From Leucaena leucocephala (lineage: Eukaryota; Streptophyta; Magnoliopsida; Fabales; Fabaceae), in contig CM073562.1 in the NCBI GenBank assembly GCA_037074615.1, positions 13,315,001-13,379,000 on the forward strand: DNA of 64,000 bases, read 5' to 3'. Shown here one piece after another: positions 13,001 to 24,907 of this stretch (the stretch's first letter is position 1; each line of letters starts with the position of its first letter). The notes below the pieces were generated by a model that was not told the origin of the DNA, did not search any database, and worked only from the letters and a program-made list of their open reading frames with translations. The position numbers were made by a program, and so were the translations under genes.

Positions 13001-13392
13001 CTGTTATAATTGGTGAGAGGAATAAAGCTGCAGTAGACTCTCTGAGAAAGGCAATTCAAGAGGGACACAATAGGATTGCGATACTCTATGGGGGCGGTCA
13101 CATGCCTGATCTAGGGAGGAGATTAAGGGAGCAATTCGACCTAGACCCGTGTCGCGTGCAGTGGATTACGGCGTGGTCCATAAAGAAAAGGAACCTAAAT
13201 GCAAGTTCATTCCCATTTCTCAAGACAATGGCTCGAGTCTCAGGTTGGCCGTGGAATCGCTACCAGACATTGGCATGGCTGATCTTTTCATCAGTTCTTG
13301 CATTGGATCTTGTGTTTTGGGAACTCTTCTTTCGTACTTCTCTCGATTGGGTCTCACAAATTGGCACAGAACTTGTTGAGTATCTTGTGTAA
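10059..13392 (+). CDS. TraB/TIKI-superfamily protein, probably plastid-targeted, 5 exons, 472 aa
   Basis: Exons are 10059-10448, 10556-10593, 11424-11697, 12198-12487 and 12966-13392, all joined in frame at GT-AG introns. The first ~80 residues are rich in Ser/Thr with few acidic residues, as in a chloroplast transit peptide. The core has the TraB signatures: STIHIAD with His138, YDCVLYEMV with Glu161, an ERN at 348-350, and LYGGGHMPDLG with His376. In the TIKI/TraB/EreA-ChaN superfamily such His and Glu residues form a putative metal site. Hydrophobic segments lie near 273-296 (LPMPLVGLFIIGSV) and at the C-terminus (TLAWLIFSSVLALDLVFW), suggesting a membrane-attached protein. It resembles the Arabidopsis 'TraB-related' protein I recall as At5g52030. 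The biochemical function is unknown. Confidence 0.85.
12545..12935. mobile_element. fold-back (MITE-like) insertion in intron 4 of the TraB-like gene
   Basis: The left half has repeated TTTTAACTCGTTATAAC-type words and the right half has their complements (GAGTTATAATGAGTTAAAAT, ACAATTGAGCTAAAATTACA). The two halves thus form an imperfect palindrome of about 390 bp. No ORF is present. Exact ends and target duplication were not resolved. Confidence 0.45.
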
Positions 13393-13800
13393 TGATAATG
13401 CTTAGGTGATAATGATACGATTGTTCAACTGAAAATGTTCATAGTAACTTGAAAGCACAAATCTTCTGCTCCACCAGTGTAAAGTTTGAAATTTTTTTCT
13501 TTTTAACAAAATTGAGTAGCCTACTTGATCGTATTTGTTATTTTGTTCTAATTTATGCATTGATGTTAGGGTTACAAGTTGCAATATCCCGTTGTTGCTG
13601 TGTGTGACTTCCGAATGGAACCCGAGAGTGAACAAGTGAAAGCCAAAAAAAAACCTTTCACCTGCATGACACAAAAGGTCAAGCGAATGTTTATAACTTA
13701 GTAGTATGAAATTATTTTTTATAAGTAATAGATCACGAATTTAATCCCAGTTATTAGTGTTTATCTCTATTTATTTATTTTATAAAAAAAAACGGTTTGG

Positions 13801-14056
13801 ATGAGGAAAGCTAAATAATGCGTGCTATGATATTTAGAAACAAAACACAGTGGTGAGTGTTGTTGAAAAAGACCTATCCATGCATGTTCCTACACCATTA
13901 ATGCCCTTACTTTGACTTTTATATCTCAATAACTCAGTTGGTAAATGCGACAAACTCTTCCACATTAATTTGATGTGAAATTTGATTGCTTTGATCCTTC
14001 ACTCTATCTTCTTGTCTTTTTTTCTTTTTTTTGGATGTTCAACTTCAAATCTGCTT
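13801..14056 (+). repeat. dispersed repeat, copy A
   Basis: The sequence ATGAGGAAAGCTAAATAATG through TTCAACTTCA recurs, diverged, at 21094-21337 in the same orientation. Shared blocks include TAATGCGT, CAATAACT(C/T)AGTTGGTAAA and ATTTGATGTGAAATTT. The block CTCAGTTGGTAAATGCGAC resembles a tRNA A-box, so a tRNA-derived SINE is possible, but no B-box or A-tail is clear. Confidence 0.55.
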
Positions 14057-14849
14057 CACCCCATCCCCAGAAAATGGTTCTCACTTCATAATTGTCAAAC
14101 TTACATACTCGTTTATAATATGCAATCAATCTATTTTTTAGAATTCAGGTAATATTTTCCGTAAATAGTTATAAACTAATTTTTTTTAAAGTATTAAAAT
14201 TATTAAAATAGGTTTTATATATTTTTAATAAAATTTTTCTCATGCTCACGACTTAATTTAAATTTATAATATTATATTTAAAAATTTAACTATTTATTAA
14301 CTCTACCGAATTATAGTATATATAGAGTTATAGTAATACCATAATTAGACCAACAGACTACCCATTTAAATCCCATTTTCCTCTCGGGACAGATCTTGAA
14401 AATTGGAAGATTTTTAATAAGAAAGAGCTTTTGAGCCCGACCTTTATAAATCTTAAAACATGGCCTCAAACTACCTGTTTAAGCAAAAAAAAACAAAAAA
14501 GAAAATCAAAACTTATTTCTAAAAGATCAAATATTTTATTTTTGGACGCTTAAATTTATATTTAAGGATAATTAATAGTTTATCTTATTTGACATTAATA
14601 TCGTATAAGAAGAAATGAGATTTTACCTTATCATTAGATAATAGGTGAATCTAACTATTTTTTAAAAATTTTGTCAAAAGAAATATTCTATTTTTTTATG
14701 ACAAAGATGAGTACGGTAAAATGTTTAATTTAAAATTTAAAATTTGGACTTTAAGATAATTTATATTTTGTTTGTTTTAAGACTTATATTTATATTATTC
14801 ATTTTAGGGTTTAACGATCCTTTAGACATTTATTTGCCATCTATTGGAA

Positions 14850-14887
<38 letters not shown>

Positions 14888-17261
14888 CTGGGAAAATATC
14901 AATTAAATCCAGTTAAAATAATAAAATCTAAATTTAAACCTACATTTTTAACAAATATCTAATCAGGAGGCCTCATTAAGAATTTCCTAATGTTATTAAA
15001 AGATTAAAATACCATATAATAGTTAAAAAGGCCAAAAATATTGCTAAAAACTTAAAAACAAATTGAGAAACTAAAATTAATTGACGTTATTTAAAAAAAT
15101 ACTTAAAATATCATGATTTTGTTGGAAATGTAGCATTTCGATAACCTTATATTTAATTTGCATTCAGTTATGAATATTAAATATCAATAATAAAATTAAA
15201 TAGATTTGAAAGAATTTGAAAACTCATTATATTTGACTTGGAAAAATATTTTGAAATTACGAAAATTTGTGTAACTATGATTTTAATAGATTATTGGTAT
15301 TCAAGAAAAAAAGTTCATCATAATTTATTATAATACAATTTAATTTATTTAATCAAAACCAAAATTAGGCTTAAACCTCCCTTAATTTTCTTTTTTAACC
15401 ATATAGAGGGGCATTCAAGTCGTTTAATAATATTTAAAAATCCCTAATAAGGTATCTTGGTCTAAAAATTTGTTAAAAGTGTAGGCCTAAATTTAAATTT
15501 TGCTATTTTAGCTGGATTTAATTAGGATTTTTTCTTTTAATAATGAGAAATTTAAATGTTTTTCTTTTAGAAAAGTCATCCAGGCTAGTCCTAAACCAGA
15601 TAAATTAAGACTGAGTTTGAGATAATGTCTAAATATGAGATAAAATAGTTTATAGGTTTAAGCTCATATGAGTCGAGAAAACTGATTTTATCGACTTTAG
15701 TCCTTTATAACATGATTAATCAATATTCAAATATTTAAATATTTATTAGAAGAGATATTTATATTTAATATTTGATAATATCTTAAATAAAATTATCTTT
15801 AATAAGAAAATACTTATACTTTATAAAAAAACTCCAGTGATATGATCAAGTAGGAAGATTCAATATAATTTTTTTCTTAAAGAGATATGTAGTTGTTTCA
15901 ACTTTGTAGATCAATCATCATAAGGGTAAAGTTTGCTTAACAATTAATCAGTATTTTCATTTCTAGATAAACAATGGATGTTCTAAACGAAACTACAATT
16001 GAATTATCAGTAGAAATTTAATGGTTATTTTAAGCCCTTGTATAAATTATAGAAAAAATGAGCATTGGCATCGTTATCAGTTAATCTGAGAGAACAATTG
16101 TTTAGTTTAGTGAACAGTGTCTAATCAAAAGTTTGAGGAGGCACTTCTCCATTAGATTTCGTCAGCGGCTTTCTTCTTCCAAATGCTTTTGATCTATTAA
16201 ATTGGTAACTATTAATGGTTTGTTTGGCAAAAGAAGGAGAAATTGTCAGATCTAGGGTGGTTTTCGGTGACATTTTTTGGGTTCAAATTGTCATTAATTT
16301 CATATTTTCTTCAGAACACTTGCTCAATAGATTTACTCATCTCTGTCGTCCTCTTCTTTATGACACTCCCTCGAAGGATTTTGGTCTTTCCCTCCATAAA
16401 GCTAGCATCTTTTTCATTGGTTTTAGGACTTCATAATAATAGTCATATTCCGCAATCTCAATCTTTATTTATTGAGATTCTTTTTTGTGTATTTTATTTT
16501 GACTGAACTCTCTATCTTGCACTGATTCGGACTTTATCGTTCTCAGAGTGCTCAAATCCATAGTTCGGCCAATTAATCCTCGCCCCCAATAATTCCATGT
16601 AATCTGCCTTATCATATGCCAATATAGATGTTTTTCAGCACTAGACGGCTAAACTTAATTTCCTATTATATTTAGATGAAATTATACCATTTTAATAATT
16701 TGATAAGTAAAATTATATTATGAATTATTTTAGAATATTAAATACACATGGAAAAGAATAATTTAGGATACTTGGCATACACTAACCTGTATTTAAATTA
16801 AAGATCACGCCTGTTTTAGGTGTGTAATTATGAGTACGTAATTATGAGTAGGAGTGAAGAGGTGTAATTTAGAGATGTATATAAGTTAGGTAATTTTGTT
16901 TTATATATAGTAATTGTGAGAGTACGAAACAAATACTTGTTCTATAATCATTCTGCCACTTGTTTGATACTTTCTCTTTTTAAAATTATAAGGCATTTGT
17001 TTATGAAGTATCTGTTTAAAAAACATAAGACATTTTTTGTTTTTCGTATTGTAATTAATAATATTGTAAAAATGTTCTTAATTAGTGGGTAATCGTTATT
17101 GAATGAAGGGGCCCTATTAAATAAAAGTAAGCACGGAGAAAGAATATGTGTAATTTTAAAATATAAGTTGCAAATAAACAATTTATATATATATATATTA
17201 AAAAATTAGTTAAAATTATTTAAACATGATAACATGCATGTTTAATTAAGAAGAAAACTAT
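14057..17261. other. gene-free AT-rich DNA
   Basis: Contains an (AT)n microsatellite at 14852-14884. Around 16200-16560 there is a less AT-rich patch with two overlapping short ORFs that I do not recognise; it may be an old gene or transposon fragment. Otherwise nothing supportable. Confidence 0.5.
14852..14884. repeat. (AT)16 microsatellite
   Basis: Perfect dinucleotide run directly visible. Confidence 0.9.
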
Positions 17262-18440
17262 AATTTTATAAGAGTTTTTTTTATCTAAATATTAATTTAA
17301 ATTTTTTTAAAATAAATAGTTATATTTGTTTAAAATAACTTATGAACTAAACTATAATTTTGAATACCCAATAACTTTTAGAATAATAAACGAGTTTATA
17401 AATTATTTAATTATTATTTTATCCATATTTTTTTACACTGTATGTGTTTGGTTTTCTCTCAAACTTAGGTTTTAAACCTAAGTTTGGGCAAAAGTTAGGT
17501 TTTGAGAAATTTAAAAAATAGCTATATTTGTTTAAAATGACTTTTAGACTAAACTATGGTTTAAAACTAAAATTTCAGATAAGTTAGTCAGAATAGCTTA
17601 TGGAGTAATAAAAGAGCTTATAGGCTAAATAATTACTATATTATCCCTATTTTTCTTATATTATATCTTCTCTTTCCTTTCTTTCTTACACCATCTCTCA
17701 TCTCTTTTTTACACTATCTCTCATCTCTCATATATTTAATAATCATACAATTTTTTATAATTTACTAATAATAAAAGTATTTTTAGAAATAACTATCCAA
17801 ACACTTATTTATTCAAAATAATTTTTTTTATAAACTCTTCTCCATAAGTCAGTTTTTAAAAGCTATCTAAAAGCTATTTTCTAAAAGTTACCAAAAAAAA
17901 ATTTTATAAACTTTTTTTCAAACTCTTATAGTTCCACTATCTCCTATCTATCCCCTTTATTCTGTTAGAAGTTATCACTATTCATATTCACTCTCCTCCT
18001 CCTTTCTAGTCATCCATCCATTTATGTGGCTTATGTCGTCGTTGTGTCAACTTTGGTCACCGTTGTCATTGAAGCATGGGTTGTTTGTGGCTTCACTACA
18101 TGGAATCACCATCATCATCACTGACCTTCACTGGAAGAAAAAGAGGGAAGAAGATGAACATCACTTGGTTTCCTCTATTCTCATAGTCGCCAAAGAAAGA
18201 GGATATCAGAGGGAGAAGATGAGAGCCTAGGGAGAATATGAGAACCGAGGTAGAAATCGTGAGAGAAATGATGGTGATAGGATATTTATTTTTTTTATCT
18301 CATATTTTTATATAATTTAATAATTATAAATTTTTTATTATAATAATTATTTAAATATTTATTTATTTAAAATTATTTTTTTATAAACTCTTTTTAAAAA
18401 AATTTTTTTTATAAGTTATTTTTTAAAAATTTATTTAAAT
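17262..18440. mobile_element. MITE, outer copy, interrupted by an inner copy of the same family
   Basis: The left arm (17262-17445) has the words AAATAGTTATATTTGTTTAAA, AACTAAACTATA and TTATTTTATCC. The right arm (18275-18440) has AATAATTATTTAAA and TTATAAACTC. Both match the two arms of the intact-looking copy at 48975-49412. An inner copy (17446-17935) separates them. The remaining 17936-18270 segment has a short unrecognised ORF and is probably internal sequence of the outer copy. Confidence 0.45.
17446..17935. mobile_element. MITE, inner copy
   Basis: Contains both arms of the family seen at 48975-49412: AAATAGCTATATTTGTTTAAA, GACTAAACTA, AATAAAAGAGCTTATA then, to the right, CAAACACTTATTTATTCAAA, AAAAGTTACC and AACTCTTA. 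Near its left end a near-perfect small palindrome (AAACTTAGG...CCTAAGTTT, about 25 bp) is visible. Confidence 0.5.
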
Positions 18441-21093
18441 AGGCTTAATATATGATATATATAATATTTTTTAAAATATATCTTTATTAAATAGGGATAG
18501 TGGGAGAGCAATAAATGAGATATGGGGGAAAAGGTAATGGGAAAGAGGGTGATAAAATTAGACAAAAAAAAACAGTATTAAATTATTAAATAAACTAAAA
18601 CTGCACCTTATAAAAAAATTGCAGCTTCACTAGGCTACTCCCTTTTAAGAGCATAACTATACATAACTGCATCCGCATCCATTCACACGAGTTAATCTCC
18701 ACCGTTATCTCTCTCCAATGGATTCCAACCACCTTCCTTCCTCCTAATTAAGATTGCCTATGCTAATGCAAGTAAAAAAAAAATATTTTCTTCAATCATA
18801 ATTATAATTATATGATTCAATTGACTTTTTTTGATAAATTAAAAAAATAAAATTAATTAATTAATTATAATAAAATTTAATTCTTAAAATTTATATTATA
18901 TATTTTTTAATTTATTTAAATTGATTAATTATATCTTATATTACTTATAATTTATTTATTTATTTAATATTTTTTAATATATCTAAAAAATTTAACTAAC
19001 AGTTATAATTAGAATTAAAAATAATACATCACAACTTTCAATATTACAAGCCCATCTCATCACATATCAATATCTATGTACGTGTAATATATTTACTATA
19101 TACTATATTTGCTTTTAAATATAAAAATTAGAAAATATAATGAGTATAAACTCAAAAAGAAAGTCCAATATTAAAATACTAAATTATTAGGAGGGGGAAC
19201 CTTTCCCTCAAATTTATAAACCACATTCTACTTATAAAACTTTCCCAATATATAACTCATAACAAATAATTAATTTAAGTAGACTAAAAATTTATTTATA
19301 TTAATTATTTATAATATATATATGTAATTTAGTTTTTTTAAAATTGTATCTTTCACTGTAACTATTTTGGGTGGAAATCTCGAGAGGACAGAGATTGCTT
19401 TGTGTGGGAGGAGGGAGCAAGATTTGTACGAGTATTGGCCTCCCTCTATATGTAATTACACAATAAGAGATTTTTATCAATAATAATTTAAAATGTATAT
19501 GATTAAATAAAATATTTTAAAAAATTAATATATAATTTTATAAATAATTAATTTAATTAATCTATTTAAATTAATTAAATAGATAATATATTAAGACTCG
19601 AGGTGGTACTTTTTTTAAAAAAAAACTTGACCAGATCTTGTTTTAAAACAGAAACTAGCTAAATAAAGTACAATATAGTTGTCTAATTAATTAGTGTTTT
19701 ATAAATATTTGAAGGATTCATTTAAATATGATATGATCCGAATCAAAAGGGCTACTACTTACTTGTTTGGACTATTCAACAAGGTTTAATTCGTCCACTT
19801 GCAATGTAAAAAACAACATAATCCCTCATTCTACTACTCGTACATTTTTCATTTATTTTGAGATGATTTTATAATTTATAAAAGTGTCATTGGCTATATT
19901 TTTATATTTTATATTCATATAAATACTAATAATCTTGTCTACAATCAATGTTATATCTTATATATATATATAGGGTAAAGTTGTAAAAATACCCATGGTG
20001 AACTTGTATTTTTGTACTAATATAGAGTTAATCTAGTAGTATAAGACTCTGTTATATCTCTCTAAGTGTAGAATTCAATTCTTAGAAGAGATACCTATAT
20101 TAAGAGGAGTAGCCACGAATATCAACATTTAGTAGTAGGATCTGGTAAATATATATAGACACATTATAGGTATCATATACATTTCTTAAATCTTATAATT
20201 TGACTTCAATGATTCAGATTTTATAATTTTTTAATCATATATAATATTTTATTTTAAAGAAATAATATAAAATATCTTTGAACTATAAATTGAAAAATTA
20301 ATCATCTATATTAAGAAATTTAAGCTTATATGATCTAAAGATATTTAAAAAAAGAAACGTCTCAAATCTAGTTACTTAAGAGAATAAGCTCAATCACTTA
20401 GATCACGCTTAGTTTTATTATATTGAAAACCAATAAAAATTATAATCCCAGTGATTTCCAACATAAAATCAAACACAGTCAAAGCAAAAAACATGCAAAC
20501 GTAGTGTTAGCCATAATGCATAAAAATATCTGTTTCAAGAGCTCTCATTAATCAATCCAACATAGAATTGCAATTTTTTTTTTAATCTTTGAGCCACATG
20601 GTACCATCCGGTACTTTATCTGGATCATAATACTAAGTATCTAAGTAACCAATTAATCTCTTCGATATTTTGTGACTAAAATATATTTTTTTTATAAATT
20701 TAATAAGGTAGGAATCGAACATCAATTCTTATACCCTATAATATAGTTATTATACTATTAAATCAAGGACTAAATTAGGTACCTAGAATGCCATTACTAG
20801 TACTTGTTTGATTGTTGTGGCCAATGGTACATTATTTGGGAAAACAAAAGAAAGAAAAAAGGAAAAGGAAAAAGAAAAAGAAAAGAATTAGCCTGGACAA
20901 TGATGATAGACCAACATGGTCCAGATATTATTTTCACCCAAAGAAAAAAGAAAAATGGTCCTAATTCTAAGCATAATCCTAATGAAGTCTTAAATGATAA
21001 GGAAATTAATGAAGGTAAACTTCATATATTTTGGCAAAATAAAATAAAAATAAATAGTGGGATAAGTTCCTAATATGGAGGATACAAAGTTAC
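18441..21093. other. gene-free AT-rich DNA
   Basis: Only short ORFs, none recognised. AT-rich palindromic patches occur (for example 18780-19020 and 19480-19580), but no element ends could be defined. Confidence 0.5.
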
Positions 21094-21337
21094 ATGAGGA
21101 AAGCTCAATAATGCGTACTATAAAAAGGAACACAACACAAAAATGATGTGTTTTGGAAAACGACCCCTCCATGTTCTTATAGAAATTAATGAATTATATT
21201 GTCTTTGATTTTCCTCTCAATAACTTAGTTGGTAAATGCGACAAAACCCATATTTATAGACATTTGATGTGAAATTTCATTACTTTGCTCCTTCGCTCTT
21301 TTTTACTTATTTATTTTAGAAGGTCAACTTCAGATTC
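21094..21337 (+). repeat. dispersed repeat, copy B
   Basis: Diverged direct copy of 13801-14056, sharing ATGAGGAAAGCT(A/C)AATAATG at the left, the CAGTTGGTAAATGCGACAAA-like block (here TAGTTGG) and TTGATGTGAAATTT in the right half. Confidence 0.55.
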
Positions 21338-23308
21338 ACACTTTATAGTTACTTTTCAATTTTTTTGTTTGTTTAATTAATCAACAGTGGCTTTATAAGG
21401 AGGAAAACTTTTTTAAAAGGAAAAATTAACATGAAAATATAATATTTTACCTAAATTTTAATTAGATACTTGTAATTCTATTCTTTTTATTTGGATCCTT
21501 ATAAATTTCTTTAATTATAAGTATTACTCCTTATATTCATAGTTTGTATAAAATAAATACCAATAACGTAGCTCTTACTCATCATACATTTGAATTAATT
21601 TTGCCATATAGATCTAAATAAAATTAAAATTAATAAGACTAGGTTATATACTATAGGCTAAAGTAGATATTTAATCCTTTATGTTAAGTTTCATTTTAAT
21701 CTTTGATTAATCCCTATTTTATTATATTATTTTCTATCTATTTAAAAAAAATTATCATGTTTAATAGGTATTATTATAGAAACTTTACTCATTTTATGTT
21801 TTAATTGACTACATAAATTAAATAACTAAAAATGACATTTTTTTAAGTTTTTACTAATTTTATTATTTTCTTGATCAAACTAATATGCATAAAGGTATTT
21901 TTATCTTTTGTGATTTTTAGGAAGAAGAGGAAAATAATTAATTATAACTAGATCTACTAACTTGCAAAATAAGTCATCTAAGATTAATGAAGTATAAGAT
22001 GGTGAAAGAGAATTACTATTATTTAATTATATATCCTAATTAGAGAAAATTATTTTATTCCTTTTTAATATATTGGTATGGTATTAATATTTGAATTAGT
22101 CAAAGTGTATCTTTTAAAATTCAAATTAATATCCACTTTAAATATTTTAAATATATTCTTCCAGTATCATAGATTCAAGATTTAAAATATTTTCTCCTAA
22201 ATATTTAAAATCGTCATACAATATATATATAAATTTATTTTAATTTATATATTGCAACTAGATATGTGATTTAATCTTGTGTGACTAATTATTCAAATTA
22301 GTTGTGTGATAATTCATTATCCATCAGTGTATTTTTTTTTAGGGTTTTTTATTCATATTTTTCTTACCTCATTTCTAATTAGATCTTTGTAATTATTATT
22401 TTTTCACTTTATTGAGTCCTTATAATTTCTTCAATTATAGATACTGATTTTTCCCATATTTATAATTTGAAAGAGAGTAACTGATCACATAGATCTAACT
22501 CAGTATATATTTAGATTAATTTTATGACATATATCTAAATAAAATAAAACCAACCAGATTAGTTACATATCATATATAAATGCAATGAGAAGATTATGAG
22601 CATAACAATTTTTAAACCATGATTTTATATTTTGAAAAAACTCTTCTTATAGTCTGTATTTTGTGGCAACTTATATGTTGCTTCTTGAGAAATCACATCC
22701 TTGAGAGTAACATATTATGAGCATAATATTACTGTGCAGCTTGTAAGGGCCCAATAAAAAGAAAAGAAATCACAAGGATCTTATTAAAAATTAGGTAAAA
22801 TTATAAGGGTTGATGACTTAATTTTTTTTAAAAAAAAAATCCACAATATTGTCAAGGAAAAACAAACATGAGCAAACTGATTTAGATAAAGAGGATAAGG
22901 GGTTTGAATTTATGCAGCAAATTTGTAGAAGATTTGATGAAAGTGTAGATACCAATCTTTTTGTTTGTGTGATCCACCAAAAGTGAAGGCACGAAATGGG
23001 AAGAGCATGTGAATAGGAGAGGGAAAGGGGGACAAAAGTGTAAATGCAACACCATGATTAACATTCACTAATCACTCTCCTAACCTATTTTTAGAGAGAG
23101 TAATTGTACTTACATCCCAATCCATGCCGAGATTTTGCATTATCCGTTTATGGCATTCTCCTTCTTCTTCTTCTTCTCTCTAACTCCACACTCGTTGCTC
23201 TCATGAATCACCCAACCCTGTAACTTATTCTTCTTCCTCAATCGAATCTCATCATTTTTTTCTCCTTCTGATTTGTAATTACTCTGATTTCTCAAAACAA
23301 AGAAAATA
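21338..23308. other. gene-free DNA and transporter promoter region
   Basis: AT-rich with no convincing ORF. The last ~200 bases contain a (CTT)n pyrimidine tract (23158-23176), as is common in plant 5' leaders. The rest holds A/T-rich repeats without clear ends. Confidence 0.5.
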
Positions 23309-24907
23309 ATGGACGGTGACAATGGCGATCAGACTAAACCCGCGCCTCGTCCCAATGGATTCACAATTCTGTGTGCTCTTCTTGCCTCTGTCACTTCCGT
23401 TCTCCTTGGATATGGTAGGTTTAATCGTTCTTCTCTGCCTGCGATTCGATGCTTGACGGGTTGAATTGAATTCGATTCATGTGGCATCTGTGATTTGCGC
23501 GTGACTCATTTTGATTTTGTGTGTGTGAATGTGGCAGATATTGGGGCTATGAGCGGTGCTTCGGTTTTGATTAAGGAGGATATGGGAATCTCCTCCGGGA
23601 GACAAGAAATTCTGGTGGGTGTTTTGAATGTGTTCTCTCTGTTCGGATCGCTTGCTTCTGGTAAAATGTCCGATTGGATTGGCCGCCGATACACCATTGT
23701 GTTCGCCGCATTTACGTTTTTGTTAGGTGCTCTTTTAATGGGTCTCGCGCCTAATTATTGGGTTCTTTTGGTCGGTCGGATGGTCGCCGGAATTGGCGTC
23801 GGCTATGCCCTCATGATTGCGCCGCTCTACACCGCCGAGCTCTCTCCGGCCATGAGCCGCGGCCTTCTCACCTCCCTCCCCGAAGTCTTCATCACTTTCG
23901 GCATCCTGCTCGGCTACATACTCAACTACTGCCTCGCCAGTCTTCCGCTGCACCTCGGCTGGAGGCTCATGCTCGGCCTCGCAGCCGCGCCGGCGATTGT
24001 CATCGCTTTCGGCGTCATTGCCATGCCGGAATCCCCTCGCTGGCTCGTCATGAAAGGAAAGATCCCCCAGGCAAAGAAGGTACTCTTGAAAACCTCTTCG
24101 TCACCGGAGGAAGCGGAACAAAGACTCCAGGAAATTTCTGAAGCGGCGGCAATGGTCACTAGCGGCCAAGGGAATTTCCGAGGTGATGGTGTCTGGAAAG
24201 AGCTGTTGCTGAGACCCTCACCAGCAGTCCGTCGCATGCTCTTCACCGCCATTGGAATGAACTTCTTCATGCAAGCCTCCGGAAACGACGCCGTCGTGTA
24301 CTATTGCCCGGAAGTGTTCAGAGCCGCCGGGATCCACAACAAGAAACAACTCTTCGGCGTGAACGTGATCATGGGCTTAGCCAAAACTGCATTCGTGTTG
24401 CTCTCAGCATTATACCTCGACAAGTTCGGAAGACGACCCTTATTGTTATTGGGCTCAACCGGAATGGCCGTTTCTCTAGCTGGGCTTGGTGTTGGCTCAT
24501 TGTTTCTACGGAACTCAATCAAAAAGCCACTTTGGGCCATAATACTGTGCGTGGTGGCAGTGTGTGCTGACGTGTCATTCTTTTCGATTGGGCTTGGGCC
24601 TATAACGTGGGTATACTCGTCGGAGATATTCCCGACAAGGATGAGGGCGCAAGGATCGAGCTTGGCAATATCAGTGAACAGGCTCGTCTCCGGGGTGGTG
24701 TCGATGACGTTCTTGACGATATCAAAGAAGATAACATTCGCCGGGATGTTCTTTGTATTGTGTGGGATAATGGTGGTGGGGACATTGTTCTTTTTTTGCT
24801 TTATACCAGAGACCAAAGGCAAGAGCTTGGAAGAATTAGAGACATTGTTTGAGAAGAAACCCAAAGGGGAAGAACAAGGTGTTAATAGGGAAACGGAAAT
24901 GGTTTAG
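23309..24907 (+). CDS. polyol/monosaccharide transporter (PLT family), 2 exons, 491 aa
   Basis: Exons are 23309-23414 and 23538-24907. The intron splits the Asp36 codon of GYDIGAMSG. This is an MFS sugar/H+ symporter with about 12 hydrophobic segments. Signatures seen: SDWIGRRY after TM2, GRMVAGIGVGYALMIAPLYTAE in TM4-5, PESPRWLVMKGK before the central loop, LDKFGRRPLL after TM8, GPITWVYSSEIFP in TM10, and PETKGKSLEELE at the C-terminus. The hallmarks GYALMIAPLYTAE and WKELLLRPSPAVRRML point to the plant PLT (polyol transporter) clade, in the plasma membrane. Substrate cannot be told from sequence. The substrate-helix motif normally like QQ.SGID reads MQASGNDA here, which is unusual. Exon 2 has a GC-rich block (about 23760-24300) against a very AT-rich background. 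Confidence 0.92.

Noticed and set aside
13930..13960. tRNA gene (CTCAGTTGGTAAATGCGAC resembles a D-arm)
   Set aside because: No acceptor stem, anticodon arm or T-arm follows; at most a SINE-like relic.
24301..24864. 187-codon minus ORF opposite the transporter
   Set aside because: Antisense shadow of the 12-TM coding frame.
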